Source of the DNA: Candidatus Bathyarchaeota archaeon
GTDB taxonomy: Archaea; Thermoproteota; Bathyarchaeia; Bathyarchaeales; Bathycorpusculaceae
Assembly: GCA_026014705.1 (NCBI GenBank)
Contig: JAOZHU010000025.1
Location: 62,001-126,000, forward strand
DNA: 64,000 nucleotides
Reading direction: 5' to 3'
Position numbers and translations under genes: made by a program. Below, one piece after another: positions 10,097 through 19,168 of this stretch; within the stretch, counting starts at the first letter, position 1, and each line of letters opens with the position of its first letter. Under the pieces are notes generated by a model, which made no database searches, had not been told where the DNA came from, and saw nothing but the letters and a program-made list of their open reading frames with translations.

Positions 10097-10251
10097 TGGT
10101 CGGGAGAGCAGGATTTGAACCTGCGACAGCTCGGTTTCTGTGGCCTGAGCAGGCTAGAATGAAGCCCACCGTGGGTGGACCTCTACAGCCTCTCCGCCAG
10201 CTAAGCAGCGTTAGCTAGCTCGAGAGCTCTGCCAGGCTGAGCTACCTCCCG
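10097..10251 (-). tRNA. tRNA-Tyr(GTA), CCA encoded, two introns (about 10190-10220 and 10136-10182)
   Basis: Acceptor CGGGAGG/TCTCCCG, A73, CCA; D arm TAGCTCAGCCTGGCAGAGC; T arm GCAGGTTCAAATCCTGC; splicing restores CTCGG-CTGTAGA-CCGAG anticodon arm. Confidence 0.85.
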
Positions 10252-10362
10252 ACTGCAAAAAAAGGATATAACAAAAGAATTTATGTGTTACGCATCTAAG
10301 CAGTGCATCAATACATTTAAGCCTGTATGAGTGAATAAGTAACGCTGCGGAGGCAGACTGCC

Positions 10363-10863
10363 TTGGTCTGGGAAAGATTGAAAGTCCTAAAGGTTATGGG
10401 CGAAGTTACAGGGCGCTTAGACCTGAACGAGTTCGCGCGGATGGTCGGGTTAACGCCGAATCAAACCGTAGAGCATATGCAAGAGTTGCTGAAGGCAGAT
10501 TTCCTGAGAAAAATAGGCGGCGGATACGGCATAACCGACGCGGGCAAAACACTGCTTAAAGCCATCACACCTGTTCCAGAAGGCGCAGAGTTCCAGTTCT
10601 ACGCCGCAATCGGACAACCTATTGGCGTAGCAGCAAAAAGCGTTTGGGAGTTCTACGAGGCAGTCAAGCAGGTTGCCGCTTGCTCATTAGAGTTCCATCT
10701 GACCAGAGGCGACTTCGAAAATTGGATGCGCACAACTTTAGACGACGCAGAGTTCGCTGAGGAGCTCGCAAGATTAAAAAAACCAAAACTAAAAGGAGAG
10801 AAACTCCGAAAAGCAATCATCAAGGCAGCAGAAAACAAATACGGCTTCGAAAAACTCCAGTAA
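10363..10863 (+). CDS. N-terminal winged-helix plus DUF5752-like protein
   Basis: 166 aa; wHTH-like N-terminus; SLEFHLTRGDFENWMRTTLDD. Confidence 0.6.
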   Translation: MVWERLKVLKVMGEVTGRLDLNEFARMVGLTPNQTVEHMQELLKADFLRKIGGGYGITDAGKTLLKAITPVPEGAEFQFYAAIGQPIGVAAKSVWEFYEAVKQVAACSLEFHLTRGDFENWMRTTLDDAEFAEELARLKKPKLKGEKLRKAIIKAAENKYGFEKLQ

Positions 10864-10881
10864 CGCGCGCTGCGCTCCGCG

Positions 10882-11367
10882 CTAAAGCTTATGCGTTTTT
10901 TCTCTTTCGAGTTTGCGCCACCACTCAGGCACTTTAGCTTTCTTAGGCGCATCCCAGAAGTCAAAGGGTTTAACGTCCAAAACAGGCGTGTTGTTGAACG
11001 CATCGAGTCCACGAACAGTCAAAACGTTGCCTTCAGCCTTGACAAGCTCAACCAGCGTCAGCCCGATTGGGTTTGGACGAAGTTTTGTTCGGGTGGCAAA
11101 AACACCCAGCAACGGCATGTCCTTTCTACCCCGTGGGTGAACCTTCAGTGTTTCCCGCTCTTCACTTGCGATTTCGTTGAGCCAGAAAAGCACAAACAAA
11201 TGTGAAAAACCTGATATGCCTTCCAAGGCTTCAGTCAATTCGCGCTTGATGATTATTTGCGATGTTCGGTCCTTGTCTTTGACCCCATTGCTTGCGGCTT
11301 CAGTTTTTACGAAACCTATGGGGGTCAGGACGATACTTCCTTCAGAAGCCATAGCGCATCTACACAA
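10882..11367 (-). CDS. trmO: tRNA (adenine37-N6)-methyltransferase TrmO/TsaA family
   Basis: LTPIGFVKTEA...ISGFSHLFVLFWL...HPRGRKDMPLLGVFATRTKLRPNPIGLTLVEL. Confidence 0.85.
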   Translation of the reverse strand: MCRCAMASEGSIVLTPIGFVKTEAASNGVKDKDRTSQIIIKRELTEALEGISGFSHLFVLFWLNEIASEERETLKVHPRGRKDMPLLGVFATRTKLRPNPIGLTLVELVKAEGNVLTVRGLDAFNNTPVLDVKPFDFWDAPKKAKVPEWWRKLEREKTHKL

Positions 11368-11458
11368 GGTTTGAATGTGGATAAAACTATAAAAGTGTTC
11401 CAGTTGGAACCGTAAACTCTATATTTCTTGATGAAGCCTCTCTTTCAATGGCTCCAGC

Positions 11459-11536
11459 GGGCCCGTAGCTCAGTCAGGCCAGAGCGGCGGACTCTTAATC
11501 CGTAGGTCGCGGGTTCAATTCCCGTCGGGCCCGCCA
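11459..11536 (+). tRNA. tRNA-Lys(CTT), CCA encoded
   Basis: GGGCCCG acceptor / CGGGCCC G CCA; anticodon loop CTCTTAA in GCGGA-CTCTTAA-TCCGT; T arm GCGGGTTCAATTCCCGT. Confidence 0.93.
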
Positions 11537-11589
11537 CACACAGAATTCTTACCCCACCATCTTGGATTTGGTTTGTCACGCATAACTTA

Positions 11590-12771
11590 TCAAAAGGGTA
11601 CTTTTGGCTGCTGCAGCGACTTGAGTAGTTTCGAGAATACCGGCAGAACTGTTATCATGGAGCCGATGACGGCTATTGCGGTTACGGTTAAGAAGTCGTC
11701 GCTCACGATGCCCATAGCAACGCCTTCATACGCGATTATGAAAGACATTTCAGCCCTTACCGCAAGCCCCAGAGTTAAAGTCAAAAGGGTTTTGCCGCGG
11801 AATCCTGCCAATCCTCCGCCTGCTAAGCCGCCAATAAGTCGCGCAGCAAGCGCCACGCAGAGGATTATCAGACCAACTGGAAGAATGACAAGCATATCCC
11901 ACGGGCTTATGACCAGCCCGATGCTGATGAAGAAGATGGCTGCGAAAATCTCCTTTGTCATCTGAATTTTGTTGGCTAGTTTCTCGCCTACCTTCTTATA
12001 AGGAATTATGGCACCCATTATGAATGCGCCAGTTACCGCTGCTAGCCCCACTTGAGTTGACACAAAAGCCAGGATCAAGCCCAGCCCAAGAAGCACTGCG
12101 AAAAACACTTCATCCGAAAACGCTCGCTCAAACTTTCTAACCATCAACGGAAATACTTTGCTGCCGACATAGATGGATGCAAGAATAAATAACGCTGCGA
12201 TTAATCCGATTCTGAGAAAACTGGTTGCTGAAAATGTGCCTTCTGCGATCACGCCCAGCGTCACGGTGAGTATCAGGATTCCTTCGATGTCGTCAACTAT
12301 GACCGCGGTAAGCAAAGTAGAGCCATGTCTTGTTTCCACTGCGCCTTCCGAGCTAAGCAGCGCTGCTATCACGCTGGTTCCGCTGGGAGCCAAAACCGCG
12401 CCCAGAAGAAACGCAGCTTGCCACGACCAACCTAACTCGAGCCCAATGAAGTAGCCAAATAGCACAGAAAGAATCACGCCGATCGTGGTTAGTAGGAAAG
12501 CTTTGCTTCCCACTTTCCAAAATGCTGAAGCGTCAAACTCTAACCCAGTTGTGAACAGTATCAGCACTGAGCCTAACACTGCCAGCAGGTTGATAACAGT
12601 GATGTCAGTGACAAGCCCAAGCCCTCCGGGACCGCCTATGAACATGCCGACTAATATGGCGCCGATTACGCCGGGCAGCTTCAATTTCTTGAACAATTCA
12701 GAGCCGAGTGAAGCCACAATTATCAACAAACCTATCTGGAACAAGATAGAAATCGCCGGGTCGTTGGGCAT
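11590..12771 (-). CDS. Cation:proton antiporter (CPA2/NapA-Kef type)
   Basis: 393 aa polytopic; LPGVIGAILVGMFIGGPGG, TGLEFD, GAVLAPSGTSVIAALL. Confidence 0.85.
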   Translation of the reverse strand: MPNDPAISILFQIGLLIIVASLGSELFKKLKLPGVIGAILVGMFIGGPGGLGLVTDITVINLLAVLGSVLILFTTGLEFDASAFWKVGSKAFLLTTIGVILSVLFGYFIGLELGWSWQAAFLLGAVLAPSGTSVIAALLSSEGAVETRHGSTLLTAVIVDDIEGILILTVTLGVIAEGTFSATSFLRIGLIAALFILASIYVGSKVFPLMVRKFERAFSDEVFFAVLLGLGLILAFVSTQVGLAAVTGAFIMGAIIPYKKVGEKLANKIQMTKEIFAAIFFISIGLVISPWDMLVILPVGLIILCVALAARLIGGLAGGGLAGFRGKTLLTLTLGLAVRAEMSFIIAYEGVAMGIVSDDFLTVTAIAVIGSMITVLPVFSKLLKSLQQPKVPF

Positions 12772-12892
12772 AGCTTAGAATTAAGCGTTAAGCCATATGT
12801 GCTTTTCTGCAATTTCCACGGTAACTTGCAGTGCGCTGATTATTTTAAATATGATATTTACATGTTATTTTCAGCATGGAGGAGTAAGCACT

Positions 12893-13918
12893 GTGACTGT
12901 GCATTTCGTTGAGTGGAACACTAAACGTGACCTGATGAAGGAGGTTAATCGGCTTTACGACGTTGCAGGCACGTTTGACTGCGTGGGAAAAGGCGACCTC
13001 GTCGCTGTTAAATTGCACGTGGGCGAGTTAGGTAACCCTTATTATGTGCAGCCTTTTTTCGTGCATGACATTGTGCGCAGAGTCAAAGAGGCGGGTGGCA
13101 AACCGTTCCTTACTGACACCAACACGTACTATCATGCCCAACGCAACAACGGCTACGATCATATGGTTACTGCTTTGATTAATGGGTTTAACATGGCGCC
13201 TTTCATTGTGGCAGATGGGCTTAGAAGCGAGAACTACCGAGCCATAGAAACCAGAGGAATACTATCTGAAATCGAAGTAGCAGGAGTCATCGCCGAAGCT
13301 GACGCCATGATAGTCGTGTCGCATGATAAAGGTCATGAACTCAGTGGTTTCGGCGGCGCCATAAAAAACTTGGGCATGGGCTGCACATCTCGGGCGGGCA
13401 AGCTGCGGCAACACAGAACGGTAGGTTTGGAAATTGACGAAGCTAAATGCATTGGCTGTTGCAAGTGTAAACAAACATGCGAGTTGAGTCTGCCTGAAAT
13501 CGTCAACGGGAAAGCAATTAATGTTTCGCCTTTGTGTATGCGTTGCCCCGTGTGCTCGCAGGAATGCCCAACAGGCGCTATAAGATTAACGCATAAAGAA
13601 AACCTGTGTAGGGCTCTTGCTTCCGCAGCGTACGGCGTTCTTTCCACTTTCGTTAAAGGCAAGGTTTCTTATGTGAGTTTCGCAAAGGACATCACGCAGT
13701 ACTGTGATTGTTTGCCTGGTCCTGGCGAAATCATGATGAAGGATTTAGGCATCTTTGCAGCGGACTCGGCTGTTTCTGTTGACGCTGCGTTCCTAAGCAC
13801 CATAGACCATGAAGTGTTTAACGACGCGTATGGTGTGGATTGCATGTTGCAGGTTAGGGAAGCAAAGGCGTTGGGCATTGAGGGAGAAATTAAGCCTCAA
13901 ATTGTTACGCTGAGTTGA
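12893..13918 (+). CDS. DUF362 domain protein with 4Fe-4S ferredoxin-like cluster motifs
   Basis: GTG start after ggaggag; GDLVAVKLHVGELGNPYYVQP; CIGCCKCKQTCEL and CMRCPVCSQECPTGAI. Confidence 0.85.
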   Translation: MTVHFVEWNTKRDLMKEVNRLYDVAGTFDCVGKGDLVAVKLHVGELGNPYYVQPFFVHDIVRRVKEAGGKPFLTDTNTYYHAQRNNGYDHMVTALINGFNMAPFIVADGLRSENYRAIETRGILSEIEVAGVIAEADAMIVVSHDKGHELSGFGGAIKNLGMGCTSRAGKLRQHRTVGLEIDEAKCIGCCKCKQTCELSLPEIVNGKAINVSPLCMRCPVCSQECPTGAIRLTHKENLCRALASAAYGVLSTFVKGKVSYVSFAKDITQYCDCLPGPGEIMMKDLGIFAADSAVSVDAAFLSTIDHEVFNDAYGVDCMLQVREAKALGIEGEIKPQIVTLS

Positions 13919-14420
13919 AGAGTGAAGCGCGGTTTTTTCGAATAAACGGGGCTGCAGCGTTTTCGGTCTTGAAGTTTGTAGTAGATAGCGTTGAATACTT
14001 GCTTAAATGGAAAAAATGTGATGGAAGCCTTCTCCTTCCACCTTTGCACTGGAAAAGCGTATGTGGAATCGTTAATAAAACGTTTATGTCGGCATCGTTA
14101 TATGTCATGTTTGGCAATATGCGCGGTGCTTCGGCGCGTTGAGCCGCTATGATGGTTTGCGGTTAAGGGTTTCGCCAAATATTGTAGGGGCATTGGCTCC
14201 AACAGTAGGGGCTGCCCTTATAAATGCAGTTTTTGCATTCTAGTCTGTCAAAAAGTCGGCGTCTGCTCAAAAAAGTCCACGTTTTACTGATAGTCACGCA
14301 GCCGTTTTAAGCTTGCGGTTAACGCAGTTGACATGCAGTTGAATTGGCATGTTTTCATGTAAAAGAAGGTTTCTGTGCAGCTAAAAGTTTAAAAACGCGG
14401 TTGAGCCCACAAAGCCAAAA

Positions 14421-14546
14421 ATGGTGAACTATATGCTTGACTTTACAACCATGATTGCAATCGGTTTAGGCGTTGTAGCGTTGGCTGTGTCCTTCGTTGA
14501 ATACGCTTTCGCGAGTAAAAAACGGCTGAAAACAGAAAGTTGCTAA
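14421..14546 (+). CDS. Small single-TM protein (41 aa)
   Basis: MVNYMLDFTTMIAIGLGVVALAVSFVEYAFASKKRLKTESC*. Confidence 0.4.
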   Translation: MVNYMLDFTTMIAIGLGVVALAVSFVEYAFASKKRLKTESC

Positions 14547-14674
14547 GCTAGATACTCAATGAAACAGGCTGTTTAGCCTTGAAGTCAAATAAGCAGTCGT
14601 GGAAATGTTTTTTTGAAACCAAAAAACATAACCATTACTGCGCATTAAAGCCGTATGGAAAGAGGATTGTGAAG

Positions 14675-14857
14675 ATGACTGAGAAAATGGACAAAGAGCA
14701 TATTCAGGAGTTGAAGGAGATGATTCAGGCAAAAAAGCCTCAGGAACCCGTGGAAAAGGTTCTCGTCAACTTCTGCGCACGTCACGCTGTTTCTTTAGAC
14801 ACATGCAGAAAACACTATGAAAAGTTGGTTGCTGAGGGAGAAGTCAAAGAAAAATAG
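14675..14857 (+). CDS. Small conserved-looking protein (60 aa)
   Basis: MTEKMDKEHIQELKEMIQAKKPQEPVEKVLVNFCARHAVSLDTCRKHYEKLVAEGEVKEK*. Confidence 0.45.
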   Translation: MTEKMDKEHIQELKEMIQAKKPQEPVEKVLVNFCARHAVSLDTCRKHYEKLVAEGEVKEK

Positions 14858-14896
14858 CCAGTTCCACGAGCCTTTAGTTCCCTTTTCCGAGTTTTT

Positions 14897-15014
14897 GTGG
14901 GTTTGCTGAGGCTCCGAGCGGTTTAAGGAAGGAGAAAGAGAGGAATGAGACTCTCTAGAAACAACAGCTACTACTGCGTAAACTACTTTTTTCGCTCAGA
15001 GCCCTTTCAGCCCC
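14897..15014. other. Structured element copy A (covarying terminal hairpin)
   Basis: Arms gtgggtttgctgaggctccgagcg / cgctcagagccctttcagcccc; similar elements at 18977 and 22299. Confidence 0.6.
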
Positions 15015-15094
15015 AATCAGTCGATGTTTAATCCATGATTGCGAATTGACTAGGAAAAAGAGGGAAGAGAGTACTGTATAGTTTTTGTGCATGG

Positions 15095-17650
15095 TTATTT
15101 CTTCCTGAGCAATAGTATTCCAACTATAGCCAATGCGAGTATCATCGCGATTCCAACGCCAATTATGGTCAAGGTATTGTCAATTGGTTGCGGATATTCA
15201 GGTGCTGCTGTTGCTGGAGGTGCTTCAACTGCTACTGCGTAGGTTTGAGCATATGAGGGCCAGTAAGATTCAGAACCAGCGAAAGTTGCTATGATAGTGT
15301 ATTTGCCTGATATGTCTGGTTCCCAAACAAAGCCGAAGGTGCCGCTTGCATCCGTTGTGGTTGTGCCTATGCTTCGGTAGTTGCCGTTAGCGTCAAGTAC
15401 ATTCAGTGATACCGCGACGCCAGTGACTTCTGTCGGGCATGGCTTCTGCATGTAAACGTACTGCATCCATTCGCTCATGCTTGCGTCAGAGACCGCTGGG
15501 ACTCCGTTTGGAAAACGTGCTGCCTGTTCTTTTTGCTTTGTGCCAGCAGAGATATCGATCACTGTGCCTCTTATGATTGCGCTGGTTCCCACCGTGACAG
15601 CAGTCATAGGAGCCTCAACCGTAGTGGCGCTGGGACCCTTGCCGAAGCAGTATATTTGTTCGTCAAACAAGTTGAGACCTACAAAGTAGCCATCTGCGAC
15701 AGCGTAACCCCATGGAACATACCCTGAGGCACCGTGGAAAGGTATAGTCCATATTTCATCTCCAGTAGTGGCGTTGAGGCAAATTAGTGGCGCGCCTTTC
15801 CAGTATGGTGCTCCGCATGAGTGCTCATTCGTGTGCAAGTAAAGTTTTCCGTCTGCTACCGCGGCAACGCCGAGTGGGTAGCCTGGATAAGGCGAAGCGA
15901 ATCCAGCCATAGTAGCAGTGCTGTAGTTCCAGACTTGGCGTCCAGTTTTTGTGTCATAGCAGTAGACCATTCCAGAGTAACCTGTAGAGTAAAGCTTGCC
16001 ATATGCCCTGGTCTGTGTCCAAATCGAGCCGCCTCCTCCAGCGTATATGTTGAATGGGTTTTCTGAGGGCGTTGTCCACAATAGGCTTCCATCGTCTAGG
16101 CTGTACCCTGAATATGACACTGTCTCTTTATCCCAGAAAATGAAGACGCGGTTCACGGGGTCTATGAATCTGAAGCTTCGCGTGAGGTTGCCTGCTGGGG
16201 GGTCATAGGTCTTCATCCACAACAACGAACCTCTTGAAGTTGGCTTCAAGCTTATTGCCCACAATGTGTAAGGCGCCCATGATGTACCGACGGCAGGTAA
16301 AGAACCGTTTCTGCCCAGCAGAACATCGTCATAGATAACGTCGAGGGCGGTTGCTCCTGTTGGCAACCAAGGTATGGAAACGTTCCATGTGTAGGCATCG
16401 CTTGAGTCAACTGATTTTCCGATTGGTCGCCATTGATTGAAGCTTGTGCTCGTGAAATCTTTCGGGTCGGTTGAACCTGTTATGTTGTGGGCCGCAGTGT
16501 TGTTCCATAAAGCCAGCCATTTTCCTGACACGTTAATTACATACCTCAATATCTCGCCGTTGGGACCGTAGACTTCAGTGCCTGAGGGAACGTTGGTGAG
16601 GTTGAATAACCATTTTCCTGTTAGCGGATCATATGCATTAGCGAAGTTGGTTGTCCATAAGTAGCCATTCGGGACGGCGCCGTGCTGGTTCATTGATTCG
16701 TAATCGTAAAGTTGACCGAATGATGGCGCTGTTGATCCTGAGACTCCGAGTTTGTCATTGTACCATATGGTTTCTCCTGTACGCAAATCTACGCAGATGT
16801 ATCCTCCGTTTCCGCCTGTGCTGCCAAAAGGCAGGGTGTAATAGAGTCGTCCGTGTATAACTATTGGGTTCTGAAATTGTCCTTCATATTGTGTTCCATC
16901 GTAGTATGTTATGCCATCTACGCCTGTCCTTGTTCCTCCGACAACGCCTCCGTCCCTTATTGGCTTAGTCCACATTATATGGGGACTATTGGGCGCTGTG
17001 CCGTCCATTTGAACCTTCTGAACCACGTGAGCGCCAGCTAGCCAGTTCGAGGATACTTTGTACCATTCTTGGTTTTGTCCTTCTATTGGTCGCGTCCAAT
17101 ATTCTGTTGGAAGGGGATAGATCGGCGGATCAGGTATTGCTTCCTCCTGTACAGTCAGGGTTGCTGTTGCACTGCTGGTCAAGTAAGTGTCATTTTCGTA
17201 AACGCTGGTTGTGCCTGTGAGGCCCGTGGGACCGATTCGTGATAGTACTTGCTCTGGAAACGTGAACACGAAGGTATATGTGCCGCTTTGGGTGGGCGTA
17301 TATTGGTACCATCCGCTTCCCACAGGGTCGGATGTGAATGGACCTAAGGTTTCTTTGGTGCCATCAGGTTTTGTTACTTCTATCTTGAGATTTCGCCATC
17401 TGTCACCCGCGATGCCTGCTGCTGTTGGCATTACTTTGTCAAGCCAAAACACCAGCGTTACCGTTTGTCCGACACCTACAGGGTTTGGTGAAGCAGTGAT
17501 GTAAGCATAAGTGGGTATTTGCCATGCTGGGGTGTGTGAGTTTGCGATTTGCAGAGTCATTGAAGCAGTGATTGTTAGCACCAGAAACAATGCAATTGCT
17601 GTTTTGGTTTTGTTGGCTGTACCTGTTGTTTTGCTTCTTGAAGTTAACAT
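15095..17650 (-). CDS. PQQ-like beta-propeller repeat surface protein, signal peptide and C-terminal TM anchor (paralog 1)
   Basis: 851 aa; signal peptide; VDLRTGETIWYN, YDTKTGRQVWNYS propeller repeats; TM + LLRKK. Confidence 0.85.
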   Translation of the reverse strand: MLTSRSKTTGTANKTKTAIALFLVLTITASMTLQIANSHTPAWQIPTYAYITASPNPVGVGQTVTLVFWLDKVMPTAAGIAGDRWRNLKIEVTKPDGTKETLGPFTSDPVGSGWYQYTPTQSGTYTFVFTFPEQVLSRIGPTGLTGTTSVYENDTYLTSSATATLTVQEEAIPDPPIYPLPTEYWTRPIEGQNQEWYKVSSNWLAGAHVVQKVQMDGTAPNSPHIMWTKPIRDGGVVGGTRTGVDGITYYDGTQYEGQFQNPIVIHGRLYYTLPFGSTGGNGGYICVDLRTGETIWYNDKLGVSGSTAPSFGQLYDYESMNQHGAVPNGYLWTTNFANAYDPLTGKWLFNLTNVPSGTEVYGPNGEILRYVINVSGKWLALWNNTAAHNITGSTDPKDFTSTSFNQWRPIGKSVDSSDAYTWNVSIPWLPTGATALDVIYDDVLLGRNGSLPAVGTSWAPYTLWAISLKPTSRGSLLWMKTYDPPAGNLTRSFRFIDPVNRVFIFWDKETVSYSGYSLDDGSLLWTTPSENPFNIYAGGGGSIWTQTRAYGKLYSTGYSGMVYCYDTKTGRQVWNYSTATMAGFASPYPGYPLGVAAVADGKLYLHTNEHSCGAPYWKGAPLICLNATTGDEIWTIPFHGASGYVPWGYAVADGYFVGLNLFDEQIYCFGKGPSATTVEAPMTAVTVGTSAIIRGTVIDISAGTKQKEQAARFPNGVPAVSDASMSEWMQYVYMQKPCPTEVTGVAVSLNVLDANGNYRSIGTTTTDASGTFGFVWEPDISGKYTIIATFAGSESYWPSYAQTYAVAVEAPPATAAPEYPQPIDNTLTIIGVGIAMILALAIVGILLLRKK

Positions 17651-17786
17651 TTTCTTTTTTCTCCTATTTTCCGTGAGAGAGCACTATTCCGGCGGCACAT
17701 ATTTATAATTTTCCACAAGACGCCAAATAAGCAAAAATAATTAGTCTAAATTAGCCAGTTTGTTGATAGTTTCCACATAAAAAGGA

Positions 17787-17800
17787 GCAGTGCAGACTGC
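17787..17800. promoter_or_regulatory. Inverted repeat GCAGT-GCAG-ACTGC just upstream of TATA-like atatttatt (candidate Lrp operator)
   Basis: Identical sequence at 21984-21997 upstream of the collapsed Lrp remnant. Confidence 0.45.
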
Positions 17801-17843
17801 AGCATATTTATTCAACCGCGACAAGTTAATAACCAGACCAACA

Positions 17844-18317
17844 ATGACCCATAGAGTGGAAATTGACGAAATCGATGTTAAAATTCTGCGTGAATTAATA
17901 AAAGATGCACGCAAAAGATTGAAAGATATTGCAAAAGACTGCGGCATATCATCCACAGCCGTATTCAATCGAATTAAGCGTCTAAAAACTGCAGGAGTAA
18001 TAACTGGAGCAGTTCAGTATGTGAACATGGAACGCTTAGGGTATTTGTTTCCTGCATCTATAGGGATTAGTCTGAATTCTAATCAAGAACCACAGGTCAT
18101 CAGAATAATTAAAGAAAGAGCGAATTTAATTGCATTTGCTCCAAGTATTGGAAAATCTGACCTAACCATATTCTTGGTTGCAAAAAGCATGAATGAATTG
18201 GACTATTTGAAACAACAATTGAAAAAGGAGGCTGGTATAGAGAGAATCACCATCGATCTCTGGACCACGCCATGCCTCAATTTTGAGAACCTTAACCTAC
18301 AACCAATAAGAGCTTGA
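17844..18317 (+). CDS. Lrp/AsnC family transcriptional regulator
   Basis: IDEIDVKILRELIKDARKRLKDIAKDCGISSTAVFNRIKRLKTAGVITG HTH; RAM-like C-terminus. Confidence 0.88.
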   Translation: MTHRVEIDEIDVKILRELIKDARKRLKDIAKDCGISSTAVFNRIKRLKTAGVITGAVQYVNMERLGYLFPASIGISLNSNQEPQVIRIIKERANLIAFAPSIGKSDLTIFLVAKSMNELDYLKQQLKKEAGIERITIDLWTTPCLNFENLNLQPIRA

Positions 18318-18796
18318 AAGATATGGACGAAATTGACCTGCAGATAATAAAAGAATTAACAAGAAACCCGCAGATCTCGTTCTTAAAAATTGCAAAAAAA
18401 ATAGGTGTTTCACCGATAACAGTACAAAGGAAACACACGAAAATGAAGGAAGAGAGAACACTGCTCCAATCCTCAATAACGATTGATTTGTCACAACTGG
18501 GGTACAACGGCAAAGCATACATCATGATAACCAATGCACCGAACCAAGAGCGAACAACCACCATGGAGGCTCTTAGACAAATGCAAGACGTATTTATATG
18601 CACCGAAATTTTAGGAAACTTTGACCTGCTAGCAATCGCAGCAGTCAAAAACTTAAGGAGCATAATTTGTTTAGTAAATTCAATCAGAAAAATACCGAGC
18701 GTTGATCGAGTGGAAATTGCCTTGACGGCAGACACCGCATTTCCAGTTAGCAGAGATTTTAATACACTATTATCTAATATCAATGAATGCCCATGA
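18314..18796 (+). CDS. Lrp/AsnC family transcriptional regulator (second, overlapping)
   Basis: MDEIDLQIIKELTRNPQISFLKIAKKIGVSPITVQRKHTKMKEE; overlaps previous stop. Confidence 0.88.
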   Translation: MKDMDEIDLQIIKELTRNPQISFLKIAKKIGVSPITVQRKHTKMKEERTLLQSSITIDLSQLGYNGKAYIMITNAPNQERTTTMEALRQMQDVFICTEILGNFDLLAIAAVKNLRSIICLVNSIRKIPSVDRVEIALTADTAFPVSRDFNTLLSNINECP

Positions 18797-18976
18797 CACA
18801 AACTCGAACTCGCACAGATTAGAGCTAAATTCACTTATCTTGTGCTCCTGAGAGGACTACTCTTTTGCATTAATCTTGCGCATGCTGTTACACGGAAACC
18901 CAGACGCATAGAAGAACTCAACGAGACGCCAAAAACATGGCTGCTGTACACCTCTTGGTTTTCTTTGTCGTTTCGC

Positions 18977-19097
18977 GGGGTTTGCTGAGGCTCCAGGCGG
19001 CTATATTGGGAGAAAAGAGATGATGCAACCCCTACGAAACAACAGCTACTGCTGTTACTGGTTGTTGCTTTTTTCCGCCTGGAGCCTATTCAGCCCC
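18977..19097. other. Structured element copy B (covarying terminal hairpin)
   Basis: ggggtttgctgaggctccaggcgg / ccgcctggagcctattcagcccc, 12 bp perfect GGCTCCAGGCGG stem; inner AACAGC/GCTGTT hairpin. Confidence 0.65.
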
Positions 19098-19168
19098 AAT
19101 TTTTCTCCTGTTTTTGTTTCTGCTCGAGACTAAGAAAGGGGAAGGTTAATGGTGGCATCGCTGTGCGG

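Noticed and set aside
10100-10252. Reading the intron-containing tRNA as tRNA-His with G-1 paired to C73
   Set aside because: Shifting the acceptor by one gives C1:G72, A73, encoded CCA and the Tyr CTGTAGA loop, a better overall fit
14150-14300. gtaggggc repeats and the aatgca-gtttt-tgcatt hairpin as a ncRNA
   Set aside because: Too short and isolated; no second copy or promoter context to support it
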